Shown: one piece after another, positions 1 to 6,724 of the stretch | How the letters are laid out: each line of letters opens with the position of its first letter | Numbering within the stretch: the stretch's first letter is position 1 | Source of the DNA: an uncultured Bacilli bacterium | Lineage (GTDB): Bacteria; Bacillota_I; Bacilli_A; RF39; UBA660 | Reading direction: 5' to 3' | NCBI GenBank assembly: GCA_947628495.1 | Contig: CANRAC010000020.1 | Location: 1 to 11,810 of the forward strand | DNA length: 11,810 bases | Made by a program: the position numbers and the translations under genes | Notes under the pieces: generated by a model | Databases searched by the model: none | What the model saw: the letters and a program-made list of their open reading frames with translations, nothing else | What the model was told of the DNA's origin: nothing

Positions 1-410
1 GAAACGACAATAACGTTACGATTATTAATAAGAGCTGAAGTAGCGGCATGACGTAGTTCATCTATTTCATCATTTATTGAGGAATCTTTTTCAATATATG
101 TATCACTAGAAGGCACATAGGCTTCGGGTTGATAATAATCATAGTAGGAAACAAAGTACTCCACAAAATCATCAGGGAAAATTTCTTTAAGTTCGGCATA
201 TAATTGTCCAGCTAAAGTTTTATTATGAGCTAAAACAAGAGTAGGTTTATTAACTTCTGCAATTACATTAGCAATCGTAAATGTCTTTCCAGTTCCTGTT
301 GCTCCTAGTAAAACCTGATGTTTCTTACCCTCATTAATCCCTGTAACTAATTCTTTTATAGCCTTTGGCTGATCGCCACTCGGTTGAAATTTTGACACTA
401 ATTTGAACAT
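1..410 (-). CDS. uvrB: UvrABC excinuclease subunit B, N-terminal part (cut by window edge)
   Basis: UvrB is the helicase-like subunit of the UvrABC nucleotide excision repair complex. It is loaded by UvrA, verifies the lesion and recruits UvrC for incision. The 136 visible residues begin MFKLVSKFQPSGDQPKAI, the usual UvrB opening with its Q motif. Walker A GATGTGKT follows at residues 36-43, then LVLAHNKTLAGQLY near 58-71. The tyrosine-rich YYDYYQPEAYVP at about 89-100 belongs to the beta-hairpin that inserts between DNA strands, and a DEIDELRHAAT segment follows. The start is fixed by GGAGG a few bases upstream of the ATG at 408-410. The rest of the gene, about four fifths of the usual 660 residues, lies left of the window. 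It follows a terminator and about 200 noncoding bases, so it probably has its own promoter. Family identity is very secure; only the downstream extent is unknown. Confidence 0.97.
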   Translation of the reverse strand, partial: MFKLVSKFQPSGDQPKAIKELVTGINEGKKHQVLLGATGTGKTFTIANVIAEVNKPTLVLAHNKTLAGQLYAELKEIFPDDFVEYFVSYYDYYQPEAYVPSSDTYIEKDSSINDEIDELRHAATSALINNRNVIVV

Positions 411-464
411 ATTTACCTCCCTCCTATCACAACTCACATAAAACACTAATAATTTCAATAATAT

Positions 465-493
465 ATTCTATCACTATATACTAAACAAAACAA
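465..493 (-). promoter_or_regulatory. Candidate uvrB promoter
   Basis: On the minus strand TTGTTT (488-493), a 17-base spacer and TAGAAT (465-470) form a sigma-A-like promoter about 55 bases upstream of the uvrB start. The -10 matches 5 of 6 consensus bases and the -35 only 3 of 6, so the element is plausible but weak. Just upstream is an inverted repeat (496-511). I see no GAAC-N4-GTTC LexA/DinR box in this leader. Confidence 0.35.
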
Positions 494-495
494 GA

Positions 496-511
496 AAACG
501 ATTTTACGTTT
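496..511. repeat. Short inverted repeat upstream of uvrB
   Basis: AAACG-N6-CGTTT is a perfect 5-base inverted repeat. As RNA on the minus strand it extends to 7 pairs with one G-U pair. It lies just upstream of the candidate uvrB -35 box, so it could be an operator or a weak backup terminator for the surface-protein gene upstream. Its core partly resembles the catabolite-response cre pattern, but the outer positions do not match. Function is unknown. Confidence 0.3.
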
Positions 512-606
512 CCTTTTACTATTTTTGCACTTCTTAATGATTTTATGTTATTCAGACACGCCTTTTTTAATAAATCTTTAATGTTAAAAAGTTTTTTATT
601 AAACTG

Positions 607-629
607 AAAAAAGCAAGATATTTCTTGCT
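607..629 (-). terminator. Rho-independent terminator after the NPETSD surface protein
   Basis: On the minus strand AGCAAGA, loop AATA, TCTTGCT forms a 7-bp stem followed directly by a run of Ts. It starts 5 bases after the TAG stop (634-636) of the surface-protein gene and separates it from uvrB. Confidence 0.85.
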
Positions 630-633
630 CTAA

Positions 634-1404
634 CTAATTATACCTTTTCATTTTTAGAAAACTTAAACCTACCACGCCAATAGCAATGGCTAAAACTACC
701 CAAACTACATTAATGTCTGAGGTTTCAGGATTAGTTACCGATGGTTTTTCAGGTAAAGTAGTATATATGTCTACCCCATAAGCAGCTTTAATATTACAAG
801 CCCAAAGATAACGTACATCAGTGGCTTTATCTGAATTGGCAACATTTAATTCTACAAAATCGGTTGACCCCAGTTCTTCGCCATAATCTAGTACGGTAAA
901 GCGGACTTTAATTTTGTTATCTTCTTTTTTAAATTCCCATTTATAGGTATAAACTCCATTTTTATCTATAGTAGCAATGGTATTTTTATCTTTATTCCAA
1001 TTATTGGCTGTTATGACAAATTTATCGCCACTTTTTTGCGTCATCACAACTGCTTCAGTTAGATATTTAGAGGTCCCTCCATCTTCTTGATTTAAAGCGA
1101 TGGATAACTCAAATAATTCTGAATTTTGATAGTTATCTAAATCAAGTCCCACATGAACTTCTTCGGTAATTCCTTCACTTAGTTTGGCTTTGCTAGCTTT
1201 ATTATAAGGTCCTCGTTTCATACCACCTTTTTCAGTTGTTTCCCCTTTAAGATTGGTGATATTTTCTGATACTTTTGTTTTGGTGCCATAATCAGTACCA
1301 TCTTGCCAATCAGCATATTTCCAGGTGGTTAAAGCATGAGCTGAGGTAAATGTCACAAAAATAGCAAAAATACTAAAGAGCGCAAGTTTTAAAAATTTTT
1401 TCAT
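634..1404 (-). CDS. Secreted surface protein with NPETSD sorting-type C terminus
   Basis: This is a 256-residue exported protein of unknown function. It opens with a signal peptide: MKKFLK, then a hydrophobic stretch to about residue 20, then an A-H-A cleavage site ending at residue 24. The mature part (25-220) is polar and strand-rich, with alternating Trp, Tyr and Val and no domain I recognise. At 225-230 stands NPETSD, followed by a hydrophobic segment (about 231-250) and the basic tail KMKRYN. That is the layout of a sortase substrate, and NPxT is the type used by class B sortases. The gene lies 73 bases downstream of a sortase gene on the same strand with no terminator between them, so it is the likely dedicated substrate. 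An AAAGGA element about 12 bases before the ATG is a rather distant ribosome site. Export and anchoring are well supported; the function is not. Confidence 0.85.
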   Translation of the reverse strand: MKKFLKLALFSIFAIFVTFTSAHALTTWKYADWQDGTDYGTKTKVSENITNLKGETTEKGGMKRGPYNKASKAKLSEGITEEVHVGLDLDNYQNSELFELSIALNQEDGGTSKYLTEAVVMTQKSGDKFVITANNWNKDKNTIATIDKNGVYTYKWEFKKEDNKIKVRFTVLDYGEELGSTDFVELNVANSDKATDVRYLWACNIKAAYGVDIYTTLPEKPSVTNPETSDINVVWVVLAIAIGVVGLSFLKMKRYN

Positions 1405-1477
1405 CTTTAATTTTATTCCTTTCTAATATTAACTTATATTAATTTATATGTGAAAGGATTTATTTTAATATTGAAAT

Positions 1478-2332
1478 TTATCTATCTTGGATTTTAATTA
1501 ATTTTGCTTGAATCACTAAGCGTCCACCTAAATTATTTTGACAGGTTGATAAAGTCAAAATTTTATCATTAATGTTTACCTCGGTATTAATAGGAGCAAT
1601 ATTTCTTTTCTGCATGGTTTTAAGCCATTTTGCTTTCTTTTCGTTATTTTGAAAATCAGTTATTATATAATAGCTTTCACTTTTAATGGTATAAATGGAG
1701 AAGATTTGAAATATCATATTTTCTTTTAAAGTTGAAAGAAAAATAACATAATTATCAGGATTATTCTGCCAGTAAGATGTTAAAACATTTCTTAGGGAGC
1801 CAAACATGGTTCGATCAACTCGGGAGTGACCATAAATGATCGTATTATCATTAAGATTTTCAGGATTATTGCGATAGTCCATAAATATCCAACCAGCTTT
1901 ATTTTGACTTTTATCAAAAGTATGATTTAAGTAATATTCATTATCATTTGCTTGGACTATAGGAAAATTAATATTAGTATTATTCATATAGATAAACCCT
2001 ATAGTATCTTGGTTTTGGGAAATTAAATTAGAAAAATCAACTTGATAAAAAGGTAAGGCGGCATAATAGTAGTAGTCACTTTTTTTATTCTGCGGAGGAT
2101 TTACCAGTTTTCCATTATCATTAGTATCTTTTAAGACAATATTTTTTTTGATATTTTGATTAATTTGGTCAATCTGCCAATTATCAATACTCCATTTAAT
2201 TAAAATATATCCGGAAATAAAAATAATTGTTAAACAGATAATAATTAGAATATGTCTTAAATTTTTTTGCTTTTTAACTGGCTTAGATGAATACTTTTGA
2301 AAATAAGTATCTAAAGTGATATATTTTCTCAC
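1478..2332 (-). CDS. Class B-type sortase
   Basis: Sortases are membrane-anchored cysteine transpeptidases that cleave a C-terminal sorting signal and join the protein to cell-wall peptide. This 284-residue protein has a basic cytoplasmic N terminus, one membrane helix (about 26-46) and an extracytoplasmic catalytic domain. The catalytic His is in IIYGHS (His169), the Cys in TLSTC (Cys264) and the Arg in GGRLVIQ (Arg271). The wording around His (YGHSRVDRTMFGSL) and TLSTC matches class B best. I place the start at GTG (2330-2332), 7 bases after GAGGGG; an earlier TTG in the same frame overlaps that ribosome site and is unlikely. The gene follows the DUF975 terminator and precedes the NPETSD surface protein, with which it is probably cotranscribed. 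Family is secure; the exact class and substrate are inferred. Confidence 0.92.
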   Translation of the reverse strand: MRKYITLDTYFQKYSSKPVKKQKNLRHILIIICLTIIFISGYILIKWSIDNWQIDQINQNIKKNIVLKDTNDNGKLVNPPQNKKSDYYYYAALPFYQVDFSNLISQNQDTIGFIYMNNTNINFPIVQANDNEYYLNHTFDKSQNKAGWIFMDYRNNPENLNDNTIIYGHSRVDRTMFGSLRNVLTSYWQNNPDNYVIFLSTLKENMIFQIFSIYTIKSESYYIITDFQNNEKKAKWLKTMQKRNIAPINTEVNINDKILTLSTCQNNLGGRLVIQAKLIKIQDR

Positions 2333-2339
2333 TACTAAT

Positions 2340-2345
2340 CCCCTC
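2340..2345 (-). promoter_or_regulatory. Ribosome binding site that decides the sortase GTG start
   Basis: GAGGGG lies 7 bases upstream of GTG at 2330-2332. The alternative TTG start at 2345-2347 would overlap this element and has no site of its own. Confidence 0.75.
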
Positions 2346-2391
2346 AAATAAAAATTATGATGAAAAAACTTTATTATGAATAGAAGACAAG

Positions 2392-2421
2392 TAAAAAAAT
2401 ATCACTCTTTTTAAAGAGTGA
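2392..2421 (-). terminator. Rho-independent terminator after the DUF975 gene
   Basis: On the minus strand TCACTCTTT and AAAGAGTGA form a 9-base inverted repeat around a tight AA centre (2402-2421), followed by A then seven Ts (2393-2399). It begins 6 bases after the DUF975 stop and isolates the sortase gene from upstream transcription. Confidence 0.88.
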
Positions 2422-2427
2422 CTATTT

Positions 2428-3102
2428 TTAATTACCAGTATTTTGATCTTTAATGCTATTGTAAAAATTAGCAAAGGTAACGTTCATATATGGTGTGACA
2501 TATAGCATTAGAATACCTAAAGTTAATGCTGATAACAATAGCCAGCCAATAAAGCTTAATTGTAAAATGAATAAATCCATTTTATGACCAACCATTATTT
2601 CTTTACTGCGTTTTATAGCACCGAATACACCAAGCTCAGGATTATCAACCATTATGTAATTAACCATAGCATAGCGATAACTAGCAATAATTCCAGGAAT
2701 AATTAGTAATAAAGACCATAATCCTATAAAGATGGATGTCATAATCGTTACACCAATATAAAGCAACCATAAACTAGTTTTACTAAATAATTCTTTAAAA
2801 GTAACATTTTCATTACGAGATACTTTTAAAAAGTAACTAACAGATCCTAAAGTTAAAAAGGCTGTTGCTAATATACTTAAAATAGAAGAAATGATTTGGG
2901 GAATACCAAAATTGAAACTATTTGAATCTTCTAAGAATCTGGAAATTGAATCTGGACTATTTAAAGCTGTATTATTGCCTATTAAAGCAATTCCCGTAAT
3001 AGCCATAGAGATAACGCCAAATATTATTAAAACTAATATGGCTTCACCCCATTTGCCTTTTAAAGAATTTTTTGCATTTTCTTTTAATTCTGCTCTACTC
3101 AC
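2428..3102 (-). CDS. DUF975 family integral membrane protein
   Basis: This 224-residue membrane protein belongs to a family common in Firmicutes whose function is not established. It begins MSRAELKENAKNSLKGKW, the family's N-terminal signature. Hydrophobic segments follow at roughly 20-42, 67-90, 107-145 (probably two helices with a PGIIASYRY turn) and 175-205. Further family marks are MVDNPELGVFGAIKRSKEIM, the LSFIGWLLL stretch and a late PYMNVTFANFY motif. I chose GTG (3100-3102) because GAGGAG stands 9 bases upstream and the resulting N terminus fits the family; the in-frame TTG two codons earlier is only 3 bases from that site. A good promoter lies just upstream (3127-3155), so the gene can be expressed apart from the hexosaminidase gene 59 bases before it. 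A strong terminator follows. Confidence 0.9.
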   Translation of the reverse strand: MSRAELKENAKNSLKGKWGEAILVLIIFGVISMAITGIALIGNNTALNSPDSISRFLEDSNSFNFGIPQIISSILSILATAFLTLGSVSYFLKVSRNENVTFKELFSKTSLWLLYIGVTIMTSIFIGLWSLLLIIPGIIASYRYAMVNYIMVDNPELGVFGAIKRSKEIMVGHKMDLFILQLSFIGWLLLSALTLGILMLYVTPYMNVTFANFYNSIKDQNTGN

Positions 3103-3111
3103 AAACAAGCA

Positions 3112-3117
3112 CTCCTC
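3112..3117 (-). promoter_or_regulatory. Ribosome binding site that decides the DUF975 GTG start
   Basis: GAGGAG is 9 bases from GTG (3100-3102) but only 3 bases from the in-frame TTG at 3106-3108. The spacing favours GTG and gives the MSRAELK start expected for the family. Confidence 0.75.
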
Positions 3118-3126
3118 TCTAGTAAT

Positions 3127-3155
3127 AATATACCACTAAATTTTATTATCGTAAA
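3127..3155 (-). promoter_or_regulatory. Promoter for the DUF975 gene
   Basis: On the minus strand TTTACG (3150-3155), a spacer of exactly 17 bases and TATATT (3127-3132) match the sigma-A consensus at 4 of 6 and 5 of 6 positions. Transcription would start near 3120, giving a leader of about 18 bases that still includes the ribosome site at 3112-3117. Confidence 0.6.
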
Positions 3156-3161
3156 TTCAAA

Positions 3162-4547
3162 TTATACCAATCCTTTAAAAAATTTCCAAGCTAAAACTTT
3201 AAAAACATGATAGTTGAGATAGTCTTCTGTTAATGTTCCATCATTCAAAGCTGTTTTTAAAGCATTAATTGCAGCTTTGTAATCAGATAGTATTAACATA
3301 TCATTATCAGCAAGTAATGCTTTAACTATGCTATTATCTATATCTTTAATCGCGCCCATATCTAAATCATCAGTCATTAGGACTCCTCTAAAATCTACCT
3401 CGTTACTAGCTAGTTTATGAACACTTAAGGATAAAGAAGCAGGATTATTACTATCTATAGCATTAATTATATTATGAGAAACCATTATCGCTTCTGCACC
3501 CTCTTTCACTCCAACTTGAAAAGGAATAAGATCACTATTTCGAAAACTATCTAAACTGCGGGAGTCTATAGCTACTCCAGTATGCGTATCTTTATTGTTT
3601 CCATAGCCGGGAAAATGTTTTAAAACATTAGATACTTTACTTTGCTGGCTAGCTTGAATAACAGTTTTCACATATTTAGCGGCGGAATTAGCATCTATAC
3701 CAAAAGACCTTTGATATATAAAATCGCTTTCGTCTGTCGAAATATCGGCGACAGGAGCTAGATTTACATTAATACCTAATTCTGCTAAAAGAGTATTTAT
3801 TTCCTTAGCTTGCAAAGCTATACCATCATAACCACCATTTTCATATGTTTGTCGAGGAGATAAAAACTTAGTTGATCTTAAATTAGGATTATTACTAATT
3901 CGCACAACAGTTCCTCCTTCTTCGTCTGTTGCAATTAAAAGAGGTATTTTCGCTGCCTGTTGATAAGTGTTGATTTTCGTATTTAAAGATTCTTTTGTTT
4001 CGCCTTTAGTATCTCTACCAAATAAGATATAACCCCCTAAATTACACTCCGTAATTGCTTCAATTTGGTTTTCTGCAGGAACACGAACTAAAAGTAGTTG
4101 TCCTAGTTTTTCCTCCAAAGTCAAAGTTTGTAATTTCTCATAAGCTTGTTTATAATAATCTTTAAAAATGCCCTTATCATTCCAAGATTCTGGTAAGTTT
4201 GTCATATTTAAATTTTCAACATTTTTAATTTCTATATTTTGATTTTCTTGATTCTTGTCTAAATCACCTTGATAAGTAATTTTAATATTAGATCCCATTT
4301 TTAGTTCAGTTGAATTATTTTCATTTAAAGTAATGTTATAAAAATATCCATCATTGGCTTTTAATAATAAAGACGAAGCACTTGCTTCATAAACAATTCC
4401 CGCTATGGTTTTATCTATAACTTTTTCACTTTTTTTGTTATCTTGATTAGATTTTTTTGATAAAATATTACGATCTTGATAAAGTAAAAAATCACTTATA
4501 ATTAAAATTCCTGCTATGATAACTAAAATAATTACTTTCTTTTTCAT
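3162..4547 (-). CDS. nagZ: Membrane-anchored GH3 beta-N-acetylhexosaminidase (NagZ type)
   Basis: NagZ-type GH3 enzymes remove GlcNAc from the non-reducing end of muropeptides during peptidoglycan turnover. This 461-residue protein has a basic start and one hydrophobic segment (about 5-22) with no lipobox Cys, so it is probably held at the membrane facing outward. A short strand-rich domain (about 47-115) precedes the GH3 barrel (about 130-461). Signature elements are TDEEGG (about 207-212, substrate pocket), LAPVADI (263-269), KHFPGYG (310-316), the DTH dyad (320-322) that serves as acid/base in NagZ enzymes, and TDDLDMG (392-398), whose Asp393 aligns with the nucleophile. There is no sign of the extra C-terminal domain of the longer Bacillus enzyme. 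I chose ATG at 4545-4547 because TAGGAG lies 7 bases upstream; an in-frame ATG nine codons earlier has no such site. It follows a terminator and has no clear one of its own. Confidence 0.9.
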   Translation of the reverse strand: MKKKVIILVIIAGILIISDFLLYQDRNILSKKSNQDNKKSEKVIDKTIAGIVYEASASSLLLKANDGYFYNITLNENNSTELKMGSNIKITYQGDLDKNQENQNIEIKNVENLNMTNLPESWNDKGIFKDYYKQAYEKLQTLTLEEKLGQLLLVRVPAENQIEAITECNLGGYILFGRDTKGETKESLNTKINTYQQAAKIPLLIATDEEGGTVVRISNNPNLRSTKFLSPRQTYENGGYDGIALQAKEINTLLAELGINVNLAPVADISTDESDFIYQRSFGIDANSAAKYVKTVIQASQQSKVSNVLKHFPGYGNNKDTHTGVAIDSRSLDSFRNSDLIPFQVGVKEGAEAIMVSHNIINAIDSNNPASLSLSVHKLASNEVDFRGVLMTDDLDMGAIKDIDNSIVKALLADNDMLILSDYKAAINALKTALNDGTLTEDYLNYHVFKVLAWKFFKGLV

Positions 4548-4554
4548 GTCTATT

Positions 4555-4560
4555 CTCCTA
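4555..4560 (-). promoter_or_regulatory. Ribosome binding site that decides the nagZ start
   Basis: TAGGAG stands 7 bases before the ATG at 4545-4547. The in-frame upstream ATG (4572-4574) would make this site part of the coding sequence and would add nine residues ahead of a normal MKKK signal-type start. Confidence 0.75.
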
Positions 4561-4583
4561 GCTAATAATAACATAAAAGAAAT

Positions 4584-4610
4584 AAAAAAAGAATAGAAAA
4601 TTATTCTATC
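4584..4610 (-). terminator. Probable terminator after the 188-residue membrane protein
   Basis: On the minus strand ATAGAA, loop TAATT, TTCTAT, then TC and seven Ts. The 6-bp stem is A/T-rich and overlaps the TAG stop codon of the preceding gene (4606-4608). It is weaker than the other terminators here, so some read-through into nagZ is likely. Confidence 0.6.
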
Positions 4611-5172
4611 TATTTTGCATTACATTTCTGATAATAAGTTTTAATGGATATTTTTCATAACGTGCTGTTGTATTATCAATTATGGCTATTTCGGATTCTA
4701 TATTTCTATTCTCCGTTTTAGTTAAAACTTTGGCATCTTTTAATTTAGCTTGCATTTCTATTAAAATTTCTTTACGATTATTTAATAACTTAAGATAATT
4801 AGCATATGGTTTATAATCTTGAGGTCGACTATAATCTTTTGATTGTTCTAATTCTTTTTCATCATATGTTTGCATAATATTATTTTTGATTTGGGTATTA
4901 AGTTTTTTAATAGTTTTAGTAGTCTTATGATGTTTAATTATGCTTGTTATTAAACCAGTTAAGAAAACTGTAGTTAATAGTCCCCCACCAAATAACGCTA
5001 AATCATTAACTGTATTAATAGAACTAACCATATTGTAATGTCCAAGGCCGGCAGCAGCCAAAGCACTTATTGTAGCAGCACTACATAAAATTGTCTGGGC
5101 ATTAATAACTCGTCTTTTATTTACTTTCTTATCTCTTACTTCTATAAGTTCATCTTGATTATTCAATGTCAT
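4606..5172 (-). CDS. Unrecognised two-helix membrane protein with charged C-terminal region
   Basis: I do not recognise this 188-residue protein. It has a charged N terminus with a basic patch (KKVNKRR, about 15-21), a first hydrophobic segment at about 25-45 (Ala-rich), a second at about 58-80, then a lysine-rich helical region. Residues about 83-165 are mostly charged and probably form long helices or a coiled coil. A hairpin topology with both ends in the cytoplasm would fit the basic flanks (inference). The ATG at 5170-5172 has an excellent AAAGGAGG site 7 bases away. A consensus-like promoter lies 30 bases upstream and a terminator overlaps the stop, so it is a single-gene unit between two envelope genes. 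There is no signal for export, enzyme activity or transport. The reading frame is well supported; the role is open. Confidence 0.8.
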   Translation of the reverse strand: MTLNNQDELIEVRDKKVNKRRVINAQTILCSAATISALAAAGLGHYNMVSSINTVNDLALFGGGLLTTVFLTGLITSIIKHHKTTKTIKKLNTQIKNNIMQTYDEKELEQSKDYSRPQDYKPYANYLKLLNNRKEILIEMQAKLKDAKVLTKTENRNIESEIAIIDNTTARYEKYPLKLIIRNVMQNR

Positions 5173-5201
5173 TAATATTCCTCCTTTAAATATTGTCTTT
5201 T

Positions 5202-5230
5202 ATTATAATGAAAAAAGTTTATTTTGTAAA
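5202..5230 (-). promoter_or_regulatory. Promoter for the 188-residue membrane protein, inside a terminator hairpin
   Basis: On the minus strand TTTACA (5225-5230), a spacer of exactly 17 bases and a perfect TATAAT (5202-5207) form the best promoter in the window. The -35 box spans the loop and part of one arm of the preceding gene's terminator hairpin (5211-5239). Confidence 0.75.
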
Positions 5231-5239
5231 TAAACTTTT
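5211..5239 (-). terminator. Rho-independent terminator after the transglutaminase-like surface protein
   Basis: On the minus strand AAAAGTTTATTT, loop ACA, AAATAAACTTTT is a perfect 12-bp stem, followed by two more Ts of the same run. The stem is A/T-rich, which lowers stability, but its length and position about 24 bases after the stop support termination. The flanking A and T runs make it potentially bidirectional. Confidence 0.8.
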
Positions 5240-5262
5240 ATAATTTCCGTCCGTATAAATTA

Positions 5263-6711
5263 TTATATTTTTTTGAACCTGTTACATTTTTTTAAATAAT
5301 AATACCCCCATCCTAATCCTAAAGTTAAGATGCCTATGCTAATATAACCGATTACTGCTGTAGGAGGATTAGGCATTCCTGAAGCGGTTTCAATTCTTAA
5401 GCTATCATTGTAACCAGCATATAAAGTAACATCTTTGCTTAAGTTTGTTACTTCATAATTATTAAGAAGAGCGTCATCACTATACCAGCCATCAAATTCA
5501 CTATTTTGCTTTGTAGGAGCAGGTAAAGTATAATGATTGGAATCTACATAAATTGGAGCTAACATTTCTCCTCCGTTTGTATCAAAAGTTATTTTAAACA
5601 AAGGATTTAAAGTATTTAGCATATTTGATAACGGATGATGATTGTCTAAGTAAGTGCCGTTAGGATCAACCAAGTAGTACTTATTTCGTAGGTTATTTGC
5701 TACTTCATTTCGGCCTTCTTCTGTATCTAGCCATGTAGGATCAATAGCATACCAAGTGCCATCTAAATATACGGCATTCCAAATATGATTTTCTGTTGCG
5801 TTGCTGCGAATTTGAATAGCATTAAATCCTGCCATCTCTAAAAGAATATTTGTGAGTAAAGTATATTGACGACATACTCCACTTTTATTTAAAGCATTTT
5901 CAATCATTATTTCCGTTTTAAAAGCTTCTTGACCAGCTTCACCCGTTAAGTTTTGGTCATAAGTGATATTATCAATTACATATAAAACAATTCTTTGAAT
6001 TTGTTCTTCATTAGATAAGCCATTTAAATTTAAAGAATTATATATGCTTTTAACATTACTCATTAAATTTTCATAATTTCTATTTAAAGAAAAAGAAGTT
6101 TCAACATTATTTCTCTTTAAAAAATTTAATAAATTATTACTTATATTTTGTTCTAATCCCCATAAATTTAATTTTTCTAATCTATATAAATTAAATATGG
6201 GCGAAAGATCAATATTGGTATAAGCAGGAAAATCAATAGATAAAGTTTTTAATTTAGGTGTATATTTTAAAAAGTTTAAATCTCGAAAATAAGTTGTATC
6301 AGATAAAATAATATTTTCAAGATAGCGACAATTTTTTAATTCTTCTAAGTTTTGAACATAAGAATTATAAACTTTTAATGATTCAATATTTGAATTTAAA
6401 CCTTTAAGGTTAATATTGGATCCACTTATAATAAGAGTATTTAAATCATTAAGATCATTTATAAAAGAAATATTATCTAACTTTAAATTGATAAATTCAA
6501 TTTCTTTTAACCATGTCAAATTAGAAATCAAATTTAAATTTTTGGGACTATTAACTATGATTTTTTCACAATTATCAGCATCTGTTCTTATTCTTCCACT
6601 AATAATTAGATCATTAAAATCGCAAGTTACTAATTCCTCAGCTTTAACAGTAAAAGGTCCAATAATAAATAAAGCAAAAATTACAGCAACTAAATATTTA
6701 ACTTTCTTCAT
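5263..6711 (-). CDS. Surface protein: LRR-like repeats, transglutaminase-like domain, InlB B-type repeat, NPPT tail
   Basis: This is a 482-residue exported protein. A signal peptide (about 1-25, ending V-K-A) leads into Leu/Ile/Asn-rich repeats (about 55-190) of leucine-rich-repeat character. A transglutaminase-like domain (about 230-330) follows with an intact triad: Cys280 in SGVCRQYT, His309 in ENHIWNAVY and Asp324 in AIDPTW. Residues 373-434 are one InlB B-type (Listeria-Bacteroides) repeat, from ITFDTNGG through FDGWY to LYAGY. The C terminus has NPPTAV (448-453), a membrane segment and the basic tail KKCNRFKK, a sortase-like signal. The fold may crosslink, cleave or deamidate protein or peptidoglycan peptides, but the substrate cannot be read from sequence. 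I chose ATG (6709-6711), with AGAGGT 7 bases away, over an in-frame GTG three codons earlier that overlaps that site. It stands alone between two terminators. Confidence 0.88.
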   Translation of the reverse strand: MKKVKYLVAVIFALFIIGPFTVKAEELVTCDFNDLIISGRIRTDADNCEKIIVNSPKNLNLISNLTWLKEIEFINLKLDNISFINDLNDLNTLIISGSNINLKGLNSNIESLKVYNSYVQNLEELKNCRYLENIILSDTTYFRDLNFLKYTPKLKTLSIDFPAYTNIDLSPIFNLYRLEKLNLWGLEQNISNNLLNFLKRNNVETSFSLNRNYENLMSNVKSIYNSLNLNGLSNEEQIQRIVLYVIDNITYDQNLTGEAGQEAFKTEIMIENALNKSGVCRQYTLLTNILLEMAGFNAIQIRSNATENHIWNAVYLDGTWYAIDPTWLDTEEGRNEVANNLRNKYYLVDPNGTYLDNHHPLSNMLNTLNPLFKITFDTNGGEMLAPIYVDSNHYTLPAPTKQNSEFDGWYSDDALLNNYEVTNLSKDVTLYAGYNDSLRIETASGMPNPPTAVIGYISIGILTLGLGWGYYYLKKCNRFKKI

Positions 6712-6718
6712 TACGAAC

Positions 6719-6724
6719 ACCTCT
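6719..6724 (-). promoter_or_regulatory. Ribosome binding site for the transglutaminase-like gene
   Basis: AGAGGT lies 7 bases before the ATG at 6709-6711. An in-frame GTG at 6718-6720 overlaps it and would add three residues; the spacing rules that start out. Confidence 0.7.

Noticed and set aside
493..507. Catabolite-response (cre) site upstream of uvrB
   Set aside because: The central bases resemble cre but the flanking consensus positions do not match, and uvrB is not an expected target.
2891..3139. Open frame on the plus strand opposite the DUF975 gene
   Set aside because: It is antisense to a well-supported family member, has no family signature and is explained by the composition of the other strand.
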